Shown: positions 38,865-48,288 of the stretch, piece by piece
How positions within the stretch are numbered: position 1 is the stretch's first letter
Layout: every line of letters begins with the position of its first letter
NCBI GenBank assembly: GCA_019359635.1
Contig: JAHHGY010000011.1
Coordinates: 1-64,000, forward strand
From: Chroococcus sp. CMT-3BRIN-NPC107
GTDB lineage: Bacteria > Cyanobacteriota > Cyanobacteriia > Cyanobacteriales > Chroococcidiopsidaceae
Direction of reading: 5' to 3'
Length of the DNA: 64,000 bases
Translations under genes and position numbers: made by a program
Notes under the pieces: generated by a model
The model's database searches: none
Seen by the model: only the letters and a program-made list of their open reading frames with translations
What the model was told of the DNA's origin: nothing

Positions 38865-39803
38865 TTATCCAGGTAACGCTTCTTCTTGTCCCGCAAGTTC
38901 GCTTGTCTCTATTGCTACGGCTTTTTTATGGGGATGGATACCAATAAACAAGTCATAAATAAAGCTCCAAAATTCTCTTTTTTGTAACAACCCCGAAGTT
39001 TGATAACAACCCTTAGCATCTAAAAGCGGTTTAGTTGCGTAGTAAGCATTTTGGTAGTTATACCAAGGAATTGAGGGCCATAGGTGGTGAATTAAATGAT
39101 AATTCTGCCCCATGATCAAGATATTAAGAACTTCACCGGGGTAAACTCTAGCATTTTTCCAGCGATCTCGCTCTTGATGGGGACGATGAGGCAAATAATC
39201 AAAAAAGAACCCCAAAGCTAAACCCACTATGGCAGTAGGAATAAACCAAAAATTGAGAATATAACCCAAAAAATGGTACGCAATCGAAACGTAGACAATT
39301 GCTACCACTAACAAACGACTAAAAAACCATTCCCACAATTCTTGTTTTTGCCAAAGCTGACGTTTGAAGAAAAATACTTCGTGGTATATAAACCGGACGG
39401 GAATTAACCACAAAGGCCCGGCGGTAGAAACGTAATGATCGGGATCGTTTTCAGGGTCGTTAACGTTAGCGTGATGCTGCAAATGTACCCGCGTAAATAC
39501 AGGAAAAGCAAAAGCTAACAGCAAGGCGCTACCATGCCCTAAAACAGAATTTATTACTGGGTTGCGGTGGGCGGACTTATGACAAGCATCGTGAATTACC
39601 GTACCGCAAATATGTAAAGAGATTGTATTAGTTACAAAACAACACCAGTGGGGCCACTCCCAAAGCCAATAACCAAAATTGGATAGGACGATCGCGCTAA
39701 TTGCCGCTATAAACATTGCTAAAGTGGGATTGCGATCGCCCGGAGGGCTAAGAAACTCCCTAGGCACTGTTGTCAGTGGCTTCTGTGCCTCCGACATTAG
39801 CAT
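38865..39803 (-). CDS. crtR: Beta-carotene hydroxylase CrtR
   Basis: Membrane di-iron enzyme adding the 3-hydroxyl to beta-ionone rings, giving zeaxanthin and related carotenoids. 312 residues, with a second ATG two codons in. The three histidine boxes are HDACH (71-75), HLQHH (107-111) in VHLQHHANVNDPENDPDH, and HLIHH near the C-terminus. Hydrophobic segments lie between the boxes. The opening AQKPLTTVPREFLSPPG matches the family N-terminus. It is convergent with aroH, only 7 bases apart. Confidence 0.93.
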   Translation of the reverse strand: MLMSEAQKPLTTVPREFLSPPGDRNPTLAMFIAAISAIVLSNFGYWLWEWPHWCCFVTNTISLHICGTVIHDACHKSAHRNPVINSVLGHGSALLLAFAFPVFTRVHLQHHANVNDPENDPDHYVSTAGPLWLIPVRFIYHEVFFFKRQLWQKQELWEWFFSRLLVVAIVYVSIAYHFLGYILNFWFIPTAIVGLALGFFFDYLPHRPHQERDRWKNARVYPGEVLNILIMGQNYHLIHHLWPSIPWYNYQNAYYATKPLLDAKGCYQTSGLLQKREFWSFIYDLFIGIHPHKKAVAIETSELAGQEEALPG

Positions 39804-40064
39804 CTTTGACTCCTTAATAAATTAATCTTCATGTATTAAATAGTAGGTCTAATAAGATGATAAAGTTTTGTTTCGCACAAGTCATCCTCCTTATATCTAT
39901 AGACGTAGCCTAATAACGATATAATTGCGAAGCAAAATAGCACAAAACACATTACAGTAAGGCTGCAAGTAAGCGTAGTGAAGAAAAAGCAAAAAAGCAG
40001 AAGTTAGTTAAATAAAATGCGCCTTCTTTTACCGCCCTTATCCCCTTCTCCAAATTTAGGCTCC

Positions 40065-41834
40065 ATGCAACTAAGAGATTCTCAACGCCGAACAAAAATT
40101 GTCGCTACAATCGGGCCTGCTACCAGTAGCCCAGAAGTGCTAAAAGCAATTATAGAGGCAGGTGCAACTACTCTACGGCTCAACTTTTCTCACGGTACTC
40201 ACGCCGATCATCAACGCAGCGTGCGCTTAATTCGGCAAATTGCTTTTGAATTAAATCAGCCTGTAGGCATTTTGCAAGACTTGCAAGGGCCAAAAATTCG
40301 CTTAGGTAAATTTGAAAAGGGTTCTATAGAACTAAATAAAGGCGATTTATTTACCTTAACTAGCAATTATATCGTTGGTACTCAAACTATTAGCTGCGTG
40401 ACCTACGACCTGTTGGCTGACGAAGTGCCTTGTGGGGCGGCAATTTTGCTTGACGATGGTCGAGTAGAAATGCGAGTCGAAGAAATAGATCGCTCCCATA
40501 AAAATTTGCACTGTCGTGTTGTAGTCGGCGGAACGCTATCTAATAATAAAGGTGTCAACTTTCCGGGAGTTTATTTATCTATTAAGGCACTCACCGAAAA
40601 AGACCGAGAAGATTTAATTTTTGGCTTAGATCAAGGTGTCGATTGGATAGCTTTATCTTTTGTCCGCAATCCCCAAGACGTACTAGAAATCAAAGAACTA
40701 ATTTCTAACGCCGGGAAGCAAGTTCCAGTAATAGTCAAAATTGAAAAGCACGAAGCGATCGAGCAGATGGAGGCAATTTTAGCCCTCAGCGATGGGGTAA
40801 TGGTGGCTAGAGGCGACTTAGGCGTAGAATTACCTGCCGAAGATGTCCCCATCCTCCAAAAGCGGCTGATTGCTACGGCAAATCGGCTCGGAATTCCGAT
40901 TATCACGGCAACACAGATGCTCGATAGCATGGTTACCAGCCCCCGCCCCACTCGTGCGGAAGTATCAGACGTAGCCAATGCGATTTTAGATGGAACCGAT
41001 GCCGTCATGCTCTCAAACGAGACTGCTGTAGGCAAGCACCCCGTAGAAGCTGTAGCAACAATGGCAAGAATTGCGACGCGAATTGAGCAAGAACCCGCCT
41101 TGGCTGCTATCAACGCCAACCTTAAAGACACTCGTCAATCGATTCCCAATGCCATCAGTCAGGCAGTGGGCCAGATTGCCGAACAATTAGACGCGGCAGC
41201 GATCATGACTTTAACTAAAACAGGTTCTACGGCTCGTAATGTTTCTAAATTTCGTCCCCGCAACCCAATTTTGGCGGTTACTCCTCATGTAGATGTAGCC
41301 AGACAGTTGCAGCTTGTTTGGGGAGTAAAGCCTCTATTAGTATTAGATTTACCCTCAGCTGGTCAAACCTTTCAAGCGGCGATTAATGTAGCTCAAGAAA
41401 AACAATTGCTATGCGAGGGCGATTTAGTTGTCATGAGCGCAGGCGCGCTGCAAGGAGTAGCAGGCTCGACAGATTTAATTAAGGTAGAAATAGTAACTGC
41501 GGTCTTGGGTCAAGGTGTAGGGCTTGGTTTAGGCTTGGTAAGCGGTCGCGCTAGAGTAGCTCATACTGCTATGGATGTAGGAAACTTTAATCCTGGAGAA
41601 ATATTAGTCGCGCCGCGCACGAGTGCAGATTTTATTGAGGCGATTCGCAAAGCTGCGGGGATCGTCACTGAAGATGAAAGCATGACAAGTCACGCGGCAA
41701 TTATTGGCTTGCGTCTTGGGGTTCCGGTAATTATCGGGGTAAAACAAGCTACTCAAGTCATTCGAGATGGCACAATTTTAACTTTGGATATGCAAAGAGG
41801 GTTAATTTACTCTGGCACAGTCAAAAATAGTTAA
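40065..41834 (+). CDS. pyk: Pyruvate kinase with C-terminal PEP-utilising domain
   Basis: Glycolytic enzyme making pyruvate and ATP from phosphoenolpyruvate. I start at the ATG at 40065 (MQLRDSQRRTKIVATIGPATS), the common cyanobacterial form; an ATG at 40017 would add 16 proline-rich residues. Motifs: LRLNFSHG, the catalytic lysine in IVKIEKHEA, and ARGDLGVELP with ITATQMLDSM. The last 90 residues form a PEP-utilising domain (SMTSHAAIIGLRLGVPVI), as in Bacillus and many cyanobacterial enzymes. Its TAA overlaps the ATG of the next gene. Confidence 0.95.
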   Translation: MQLRDSQRRTKIVATIGPATSSPEVLKAIIEAGATTLRLNFSHGTHADHQRSVRLIRQIAFELNQPVGILQDLQGPKIRLGKFEKGSIELNKGDLFTLTSNYIVGTQTISCVTYDLLADEVPCGAAILLDDGRVEMRVEEIDRSHKNLHCRVVVGGTLSNNKGVNFPGVYLSIKALTEKDREDLIFGLDQGVDWIALSFVRNPQDVLEIKELISNAGKQVPVIVKIEKHEAIEQMEAILALSDGVMVARGDLGVELPAEDVPILQKRLIATANRLGIPIITATQMLDSMVTSPRPTRAEVSDVANAILDGTDAVMLSNETAVGKHPVEAVATMARIATRIEQEPALAAINANLKDTRQSIPNAISQAVGQIAEQLDAAAIMTLTKTGSTARNVSKFRPRNPILAVTPHVDVARQLQLVWGVKPLLVLDLPSAGQTFQAAINVAQEKQLLCEGDLVVMSAGALQGVAGSTDLIKVEIVTAVLGQGVGLGLGLVSGRARVAHTAMDVGNFNPGEILVAPRTSADFIEAIRKAAGIVTEDESMTSHAAIIGLRLGVPVIIGVKQATQVIRDGTILTLDMQRGLIYSGTVKNS

Positions 41835-42199
41835 TGGAGCGCGTACTTAAAACTGGAAATGGCTGGCGAATTGGTTGGAATCCCCAAGTTGCCGAGTTCA
41901 AAGGGCTAGTGGGTACAGATGATTGGGCAATTGAACTTACAGAACCTGAGTTGCAAGATTTTTGTCGCTTGGCGGTGCAACTAGCTGAAACCATAAGCCA
42001 GCTAAGTAGCGAACTTATGGATGAAGAAAAAATTACCTGTGAAGCTGAGAGTAGCTTAATTTGGCTGGAAGTTTCTGGCTATGCTCAATGCTATGATTTG
42101 CGCTTGATTCTTTTAACTGGACGTGGGGCGGAAGGTAGCTGGAATGAAGGCGCAGTTGGGGGTTTATTGCAAGCAGCGCAAACTCTACAAGTTTTTTAG
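41834..42199 (+). CDS. DUF1818 domain protein
   Basis: 121-residue soluble protein found in cyanobacteria and plastids. GNGWRIGWNP at the start, DDWAIELTEPELQDFC and LLTGRGAEGSWNEGAV mark the DUF1818 family. Its ATG shares a base with the pyk stop (TAATG), so it is translated from the same message, probably coupled. Function unknown. Confidence 0.85.
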   Translation: MERVLKTGNGWRIGWNPQVAEFKGLVGTDDWAIELTEPELQDFCRLAVQLAETISQLSSELMDEEKITCEAESSLIWLEVSGYAQCYDLRLILLTGRGAEGSWNEGAVGGLLQAAQTLQVF

Positions 42200-42246
42200 C
42201 AAGTTTGTTTTTAGTTAGAATTTGTGTTAATATAGTTTTTCTGACA

Positions 42247-42320
42247 CGGGGCGTAGCGCAGCTTGGTAGCGCGCCACTTTGGGGTAGTGGAGGTCTTGGG
42301 TTCAAATCCCAACGTTCCGA
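42247..42320 (+). tRNA. tRNA-Pro (anticodon GGG)
   Basis: A 74-base cloverleaf: 7-bp acceptor stem (CGGGGCG with CGTTCCG, two G-T pairs), discriminator A, D stem GCGC/GCGC, anticodon stem CCACT/AGTGG with loop TTGGGGT, and T arm TTGGG-TTCAAAT-CCCAA. The loop places GGG at positions 34-36, which reads CCC and CCU proline codons. The CCA end is not encoded. Confidence 0.95.
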
Positions 42321-42325
42321 TTTTG

Positions 42326-43570
42326 TTAGGTCGAGTAAAGCCGATCTAGCTTGAAAAAAGTCTGTAGTAGTACGTTAGCTCCTTGGGTGCATTGTTCTGG
42401 GGAAGTATACTCATCTTCGGAGTGACTAATTCCGGCACGGCTGGGGACAAAAATCATGCCCATATCAGTAAAACGCCCAATTTCTTGAGCATCATGTCCC
42501 GCACGACTAGGCAGATAAGTGTAGCTTAAGTTTAGTTGCTGGCACACTTGAGAAATTGCTTCTTGAATCTTTGGCGCAGCTATTGTAGGCAATACGTGCA
42601 AAACTTGAGAAATAGCAATTTGTGTTTGGGTTGCTTCAGCAATTTGAATTAACTGCTGTTTTAGCTTAGTTAGTAAATTATCTAAATGTTCTTGGGACAA
42701 GTCGCGCAGGTCAATTTTTAATTCAACTTTTGCCGGAACGATATTTACCGCATTAGGCAAAACATTCAAGTATCCCACCGTTGCAACTTGTTCCCCTGGG
42801 GTTTCTACTCCTAGCTTATTTACAGCTAATACTACTTGCGCGGCGGCGACTAAAGCATCTTTTCTCCTATTCATCGGTGTTGTACCTGCATGGTTTGGTC
42901 GCCCGGTAATTGTTACGGTATGGCGATATTGTCCGACAACCCCTTTCACAACAGCGATCGCATCTCCGGTACTTTCTAACACTCCGCCTTGTTCGACGTG
43001 CAACTCTACAAAAGCGGCAATTTCTCCCAAATTGCGTTTAGCTGTAGCTATTTTCGACCAATCGCCGCCAATGCTTTCTAAACATTCTTCAATAGGTGTA
43101 CCATCATTGCGGCGGTAGTAATCGGGGTTATCTACGGTATTGCCTGCCATTGCTTTACAGCCAATTACACTACATTCTTCGTCAGTAAATACAATTACTT
43201 CAATAGGATGAGCCAATACGAGCTTATTTTCGTGCAGCACTCGTACTATCTCAATTCCTGCAATGACTCCCAACACCCCGTCGTAGTGACCAGCGACCGG
43301 AACGGTATCAATGTGCGATCCTGTTGCTAAAGCCCCTGCACCTGCTTTTGACCCAGCATAAGTTGCGATAATATTCCCCGCCGCATCAATGCGGATAGTC
43401 ATCCCTGCGTCAAGCATCCAAGACTGGACAAGTTGACGCGCGAGTAAGTCTTCACGAGTAAACGCTACTCTACTTACGCCGCCGTTTGGTAGTTTGCCGA
43501 TTTGGGCTAGTTGGGCAATGTGGCGATTGAGGCGATCGCTATTTACTAATGGAATAGATGTAACAATCAT
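42326..43570 (-). CDS. Zn-dependent hydantoinase/carbamoylase-type amidohydrolase (M20)
   Basis: 414-residue cytosolic enzyme of the M20 family that hydrolyses N-carbamoyl amino acids, allantoate or ureidoglycolate-type amides. Two-metal ligands are in GSHIDTVP, GHYDGVLGV, the DEECSV stretch and VELHVEQGGVLE. A dimerisation domain lies in the middle (NHAGTTPMNRRKDAL), and the C-terminal metal His is in SRAGISHSEDE. The choice between allantoate amidohydrolase and carbamoylase cannot be made; no other purine-degradation gene is nearby. Its 3' end is six bases from the tRNA. Confidence 0.85.
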   Translation of the reverse strand: MIVTSIPLVNSDRLNRHIAQLAQIGKLPNGGVSRVAFTREDLLARQLVQSWMLDAGMTIRIDAAGNIIATYAGSKAGAGALATGSHIDTVPVAGHYDGVLGVIAGIEIVRVLHENKLVLAHPIEVIVFTDEECSVIGCKAMAGNTVDNPDYYRRNDGTPIEECLESIGGDWSKIATAKRNLGEIAAFVELHVEQGGVLESTGDAIAVVKGVVGQYRHTVTITGRPNHAGTTPMNRRKDALVAAAQVVLAVNKLGVETPGEQVATVGYLNVLPNAVNIVPAKVELKIDLRDLSQEHLDNLLTKLKQQLIQIAEATQTQIAISQVLHVLPTIAAPKIQEAISQVCQQLNLSYTYLPSRAGHDAQEIGRFTDMGMIFVPSRAGISHSEDEYTSPEQCTQGANVLLQTFFKLDRLYST

Positions 43571-44178
43571 TTTGATTAATCTAAAATTTTTAGGCTAAAA
43601 ATTTCTGATGTTTTTAATGGCGCAAGTGCAAATCAAGCTTACAGACTTCGTTCTAGCGATGCAATCGCCAGTTGATAATCTAAGAGCGATCGCAATTAAT
43701 CGTAGCTTTGCTGAAAAATAAACCTAATTTATTCTACATCGCCAAAAAGTTGAAAGTACAACCCATAATTTTATCCAGACACAGATACATGAATACTGTA
43801 TACAGATTTTGTTAAACAATAATGTATTGAGCTATACAGGCAAGTTATAGAAAATTTTAGCTATTAGTTAAGTTTTTTTCTCAATAGTAAATTTATGGCT
43901 GTCTAGTTGCCATAAATACAGAAACCCGTACCCAGCTTTTTAATCAACTCTTAACAGATTTTAAAGAAATGAAAGTAGACCACCTCAACAATAACTTTGA
44001 CGCTACAGGAGGCGGCTTGCTTTTCTTTTTGGCAGGAAACAGCTTTGCTAATTAGAGGAGGGAACCGGGTTTAAAATTTCCTAGCGTTGGAAAATCAGCA
44101 AACCTATAAGATTCCCTCTGTTGTAGCACTTAGACAAGATTAGCAAGGGCTTCTTAGAATTAGTGGCGGAGGTTTATT
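43571..44178. other. Gene-free region
   Basis: About 600 AT-rich bases between two minus-strand genes. A 28-codon plus-strand frame at 43969-44055 (MKVDHLNNNFDATGGG start, hydrophobic end) has no convincing ribosome site and is probably chance. No RNA gene or strong hairpin was recognised. Confidence 0.4.
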
Positions 44179-45579
44179 TTAGCTGTTTACGGCGGGAGAA
44201 GGCGCAGTTAAGTAGCTAGGTAGAGAGTTTTGTAAGGTTTTGCCATAAAGCGCTAAAGCATTACCGCCCAACAATAACTCCAAGTGATCGCGGTCATAAT
44301 TGGTAACTTCTGCCGCATCTTTAACGCAGTTATGCAATACTCCATCCCAATGTCCGTAGTCTCCAGAGAAACAAGTTAGGTGCTTGCCAATTTCTCCCAT
44401 GCCGACAGGAAGGTAAGCAGGGCCTGGATCGTCGGATTCAAAGGAGGTGTAAATTTGTCCGCGCTGAAAATACTCCATTGGATCGCGGTGGCGCAAATCG
44501 TAATGCTCGTACAAGCTTTCGTCGTTGATTTTTGCCGGATCGTGTTGAGTATTCCACAACAAGTCAAACATATTTTTTGCTTGACTAATTAAGTTAAAGT
44601 TGTTGCTAGTGCCTCTTTCTTGCACCATTAGCTTTGTAAATTCCATTAGCGAAGGGCGATAAGGCTTCTTAGGATCGAAGTCCCGAATCCGCTTTTCCCA
44701 ATGCTCGTGGAAAGCATGAGCCAAATCTGGCAACCAACCGCAACCACCTTCTAAAAAGCCTACGCGCAAAGTGGGAAATTGCTCAAAAGCACCATCAAAA
44801 ACCATCCGCGCTAAAGCTAGTTGTTGCTGATTTCTTTGTACAAAAATATGCGTCAGTACAAAAGTTTCTGTATAGTCAGCAATGCCACCTACCATGTACG
44901 AACCAGGGCCCCCATGAATACCTACAGCAATATCTAAATCTACTGCCGCTTGCAAAATGGGACGAAAATCTGGGTGACTGATAGTTTTGCAACTACGAAT
45001 CTCTGGGAAAGCATCGGGGGCTTTGGGGTGCGGAATCGGCATATTTGGGGCAACAGCCACGCTAATCATGCCTAATTCGTTGATACAACGGTGCATTTCG
45101 GCAACGGCTTCGTTGACATCTTGCAGAGGCAAAACACCAATAGGTTTAAGCCTGTTATCGTAGCCTCTACAATCATCGGCTATATAGCTGTTGTAGGCGC
45201 GACAAAGAGCGATCGCCAAGTCTTTATCTAAAAGACTTGAAAATACTAAATTGAGCGTACCGTAAATAACATGAACATCAACCCCTTCGGTATCCATGTG
45301 TTCGATGCGTACGCGGTTGAACATTGCCCCTAGCGTTGTATCGGGGTGTAAGTTGCGAAAACCGCCTTTTCCTAACCCTTGGGGCTGCGGAAACATCCGC
45401 ATATAATCATTTTTGCCCGTTGCTGGATTAAAGTCTACAATCCTTGCCCTTTGGTCGCCGAGACTATCGATCGCAAGTCCAATGCGATCGCGGTACTCTG
45501 GCTCTAAATACTCTCTCAACACCAATGGATTTTCTAACTTGTGGGCATCGGCATCAATGACTTTTAAACCCTGATACAT
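44179..45579 (-). CDS. Amidohydrolase-2 (ACMSD-like) family protein
   Basis: 466 residues of the TIM-barrel metal-dependent hydrolase/decarboxylase family that includes aminocarboxymuconate-semialdehyde decarboxylase. It begins VIDADAHKLENP, where the D-x-D-x-H segment supplies first-strand metal ligands. GIHGGPGSY and GFLEGGCGWLPDLAHAFHEHW hold further conserved His/Glu positions, and CFSGDYGHWDG the late Asp. Members act on carboxylated aromatic or acyl substrates. It may belong to the lipid-like gene group downstream, or just adjoin it. Confidence 0.8.
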   Translation of the reverse strand: MYQGLKVIDADAHKLENPLVLREYLEPEYRDRIGLAIDSLGDQRARIVDFNPATGKNDYMRMFPQPQGLGKGGFRNLHPDTTLGAMFNRVRIEHMDTEGVDVHVIYGTLNLVFSSLLDKDLAIALCRAYNSYIADDCRGYDNRLKPIGVLPLQDVNEAVAEMHRCINELGMISVAVAPNMPIPHPKAPDAFPEIRSCKTISHPDFRPILQAAVDLDIAVGIHGGPGSYMVGGIADYTETFVLTHIFVQRNQQQLALARMVFDGAFEQFPTLRVGFLEGGCGWLPDLAHAFHEHWEKRIRDFDPKKPYRPSLMEFTKLMVQERGTSNNFNLISQAKNMFDLLWNTQHDPAKINDESLYEHYDLRHRDPMEYFQRGQIYTSFESDDPGPAYLPVGMGEIGKHLTCFSGDYGHWDGVLHNCVKDAAEVTNYDRDHLELLLGGNALALYGKTLQNSLPSYLTAPSPAVNS

Positions 45580-45695
45580 GAATTATCCTCAAAGTCAATA
45601 GTAAGTTATCTTTTGAAGCGATCGGCTTCTCGCACTCGGTTTAATGTAGCGAAAACAAGCCGGGTTAGCTAGTTTTTTTGTCAACGAATTTAAAA

Positions 45696-46013
45696 TTACA
45701 CGGGTTTTTGTTGCAAATATTGCCAAACTTGGCGTAAACCAAACCACTGTTGAAACGACCACATCAAAGAAGTAGGAATAGTTACCCACACGGGATATTT
45801 AGTAAAAGCTGGTTGATTTTTTTCAAAAACAAGATGTCCGCCGATCGCTAAAACTTGAGTTAAAACTAAGAAAACCACCGTCAGTCGCCAATCGTAGAAT
45901 AAAACAATGGGAGATGCGATCGCGAGAATATTAGTAATATGGTGCAGCAATTGATTCATCGGATGCTGGTGACATTCGGCAAAATAAACTTTAGCTTCTT
46001 GAAAATAAGTCAA
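45696..46013 (-). CDS. Mpo1/DUF962-like membrane protein
   Basis: 105 residues from the TTG at 46011-46013, chosen because GGAG lies 7 bases upstream and the longer frame would overlap the previous gene. The sequence has the DUF962 pattern: YFAECHQHPMNQLLHHITN (conserved His/Asn), two hydrophobic helices, then GGHLVFEKNQPAF, matching the GH-x-x-FEK-x-x-PA block of yeast Mpo1. Mpo1 is an iron dioxygenase that alpha-oxidises 2-hydroxy fatty acids made from phytosphingosine. Here it lies 26 bases after a fatty-acid-hydroxylase-family gene, so the two form an operon. The function is inferred from family only. Confidence 0.75.
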   Translation of the reverse strand: MTYFQEAKVYFAECHQHPMNQLLHHITNILAIASPIVLFYDWRLTVVFLVLTQVLAIGGHLVFEKNQPAFTKYPVWVTIPTSLMWSFQQWFGLRQVWQYLQQKPV

Positions 46014-46039
46014 AATAATTCTCCTTCTGGTTGCTTGGT

Positions 46040-46543
46040 TTACCACCACCGCAGTTGCAGCAAACTCCGTTCCGGCTGGCTTAATTCTTCTTCTGTCAGC
46101 CAATCGACGAGTTTGTAGGTGCCAAAAACTTTATCCCACCAATCTACCGCCAAACCAAAATTGTGATGCCACATTCCGTATTTATGATGGACGTAGTGGA
46201 CGGGCATTTTCATCCAAAAACATTTTGTAGGGTTTTCGTGTTGGAGTTGGTGAGCGTAGGCTGAGAAAGCAGCGTAAGCTATGCTACCCAAAAACCAACC
46301 AATTCCTGCCGCCCAAGAATAAAGAAACATTACACCTATGACTAAAATAGCGCCTCGGATATAATCTCTAAATTCCCACAGTACGCCTTGTCCAGTGTTG
46401 TTACGATGGTGTTCTAGGTGACGTTCGCCAACTTTTTTGGAGACGTGCATCAAGCGATGCAGCCAATACTCTACTAAACTTGCCAAGATAAAAGCGATCG
46501 CAAAACAAGTGATCGCGCTTATGATATTTTGCGTTCCTAGCAT
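46040..46543 (-). CDS. Fatty acid hydroxylase superfamily protein
   Basis: 167-residue integral membrane di-iron protein (PF04116 type, which includes sterol desaturases, fatty acid 2-hydroxylases and sphingoid C4-hydroxylases). Its histidine clusters are HRLMH (about 29-33), HLEHH (42-46), HQLQHENP (in the middle) and HYVHHKYGMWHHNFG. They are followed by the family ending WWDKVFGTYK. Hydrophobic helices lie between. It is divergent from the GH3 gene and starts the two-gene operon with the Mpo1-like protein. Substrate unknown; a long-chain lipid is most likely. Confidence 0.85.
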   Translation of the reverse strand: MLGTQNIISAITCFAIAFILASLVEYWLHRLMHVSKKVGERHLEHHRNNTGQGVLWEFRDYIRGAILVIGVMFLYSWAAGIGWFLGSIAYAAFSAYAHQLQHENPTKCFWMKMPVHYVHHKYGMWHHNFGLAVDWWDKVFGTYKLVDWLTEEELSQPERSLLQLRWW

Positions 46544-46614
46544 AAATCCTCCTATAGTATGGATTAGGCTTTATTGATTTTTAATACGATTGAGCTAAAT
46601 TTTGCAACCTCTCA

Positions 46615-48288
46615 ATGGCAAATTTCTTACTTCCGCTTCTAGCTACCGTATCTAGTCAAGTCAAAAATAACTTTATCCAACAAACTCGACAAACTAACGC
46701 CATTCAAGAGCAGTTTTTGCGAAGGTTACTTTTTGCTTATCAAAATACCGAACTGGGACGCACTTACAAAATCGGCGAAATCAAGACTATAGACCAATTT
46801 AGAAGTCGGATTCCCGTTTTACCTTATAGCAGCTACGCGCCACTATGCGATCGCATTGCTAAAGGCGAACAAAATATTCTTACTAACGAAGCTGTAGTTT
46901 ATCTCAATCTTACTAGCGGCTCTACCAGCAAACAAAAGCTAATTCCCGTTACTAAGCGCTTTCAAAACTCTTTACGCCAAGCAAATCTAACTAGCATCGG
47001 TTTTTTACACGCAGCATTGAAGTCTCAAGGGCGCAAATTTGGCAAACTCCTAGCGACAAATTCCGTTCAAATTGTCGGGACAACAGAAGGCAAAATTGAT
47101 TACGGGATAGCCAGTGTAGGAGTTTTACGCATGGGTAAGTTTGTCTACGAACAACTATTTGCTCATCCTTACGAAACTTTGCAGCCTGCCGATAGTTTAG
47201 CTCGTCATTATATTTGCTTGTTATTTGCCTTGGGAAATCCTGATTTACGCGGAATTGGGGCAAATTTTCCCATGCTGGTATTGCGAATTTGCAACTATTT
47301 AGAGGTTTACGCCGAAGACTTGATTAAAGATTTGGCAACCGGGGAGATTGCTAATTGGTTAAGTTTAGAGCCAGAAGTTCGCGTTAAGTTAGAGCGACAA
47401 ATGGTAGCAAACCCCCGTCGCGCCGCACAATTACGGGAAATTTATAAGTCTAATGGCATCTTAACCCCAAAACTTGCTTGGTCTGATTTATCTTTTGTAG
47501 CTACGGCGCGGGGCGGTACGTCCGATTTTTACTTTGAGCGGTTTCCTAATTATTTTGGCGATACTCCCGGTTTTGGGGCGGTTTATTCTTCGGCTGAAGG
47601 CACGTTTAGCATTAACCACGATCTTGATACTGATGGCAGTATTTTAGCGATTTCTTGTGGCTTTTTTGAGTTTGTTCCCCAAGACCAGTGGGAAGCTACT
47701 CATCCCCAAACCTTGCTTGCTACCGAAGTTAAACCAGGAGAACTTTATCGCATTTTAGTTACTAACTACAGTGGTTTTTACCGCTACGATATTGGCGATG
47801 TGGTCGAAGTTGTGGGCTTTTACGAGCAAGCGCCGTTGCTCGTATTTCGCTATCGTCGTGGCGGGTTGCTTTCTTCAACCACAGAAAAAACTACAGAGTT
47901 TCATGTAACTCAAGTAATGCAAGATTTACAACAAAAATTTGCGGTAATTTTAGAAGACTTTTGTATTACTTTATCGGACGATCAAATCCCTGCCTGTTAC
48001 CTTGTCAATATTGAACTTGCGCCGGGGGAAATCTTAGAAGATTATTTAGGCTTTTTAACAGCTTTCGACCTTTTGCTTCAAGAAAATCATACTTCTTACG
48101 CGATTAAACGCCCAGATTCTATTCCTCATCCGCGCCTGCGAGTGCTTGCGCCGGGAAGCTTTGCAATTGTACGTCAGCGTCAGTTGCTTAAAGGTATTCC
48201 CGATTCTCAGCTAAAGTTTCCCCATATTAGCGACGATCGCAATTTTCTATCGGGACTGCAAGTAATCCAAGAAATTAGACTTGACTAA
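46615..48288 (+). CDS. GH3 family adenylating enzyme
   Basis: 557 residues. GH3 proteins of plants activate a carboxylic acid with ATP and join it to an amino acid; bacterial members are mostly unstudied. ATP motif 1 is LTSGSTSKQKLIPVT, motif 2 is VYSSAEGTFSIN, and the later YRYDIGDVVEVVGFY and EKTTEFHVTQ match the family. The N-terminal MANFLLPLLATVSSQVKN is hydrophobic but not a clear signal. It is divergent from the fatty acid hydroxylase gene, and its end overlaps the MFS gene by four bases, tail to tail. In this neighbourhood it may activate a fatty or hydroxy acid. Confidence 0.85.
   Translation: MANFLLPLLATVSSQVKNNFIQQTRQTNAIQEQFLRRLLFAYQNTELGRTYKIGEIKTIDQFRSRIPVLPYSSYAPLCDRIAKGEQNILTNEAVVYLNLTSGSTSKQKLIPVTKRFQNSLRQANLTSIGFLHAALKSQGRKFGKLLATNSVQIVGTTEGKIDYGIASVGVLRMGKFVYEQLFAHPYETLQPADSLARHYICLLFALGNPDLRGIGANFPMLVLRICNYLEVYAEDLIKDLATGEIANWLSLEPEVRVKLERQMVANPRRAAQLREIYKSNGILTPKLAWSDLSFVATARGGTSDFYFERFPNYFGDTPGFGAVYSSAEGTFSINHDLDTDGSILAISCGFFEFVPQDQWEATHPQTLLATEVKPGELYRILVTNYSGFYRYDIGDVVEVVGFYEQAPLLVFRYRRGGLLSSTTEKTTEFHVTQVMQDLQQKFAVILEDFCITLSDDQIPACYLVNIELAPGEILEDYLGFLTAFDLLLQENHTSYAIKRPDSIPHPRLRVLAPGSFAIVRQRQLLKGIPDSQLKFPHISDDRNFLSGLQVIQEIRLD

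Noticed and set aside
43969-44055. 28-codon frame starting MKVDHLNNN with a GGG stretch, like a small leader peptide
   Set aside because: No convincing ribosome site, and no maturation or transport gene for such a peptide next to it.
45595-45789. 64-codon frame at the end of the Mpo1-like gene
   Set aside because: Overlaps the conserved GHLVFEK region in another frame and shows no motif.
46014-46103. Longer start of the Mpo1-like gene
   Set aside because: It would overlap the previous gene by 64 bases, and a TTG with GGAG at proper distance lies downstream at the start of the family similarity.
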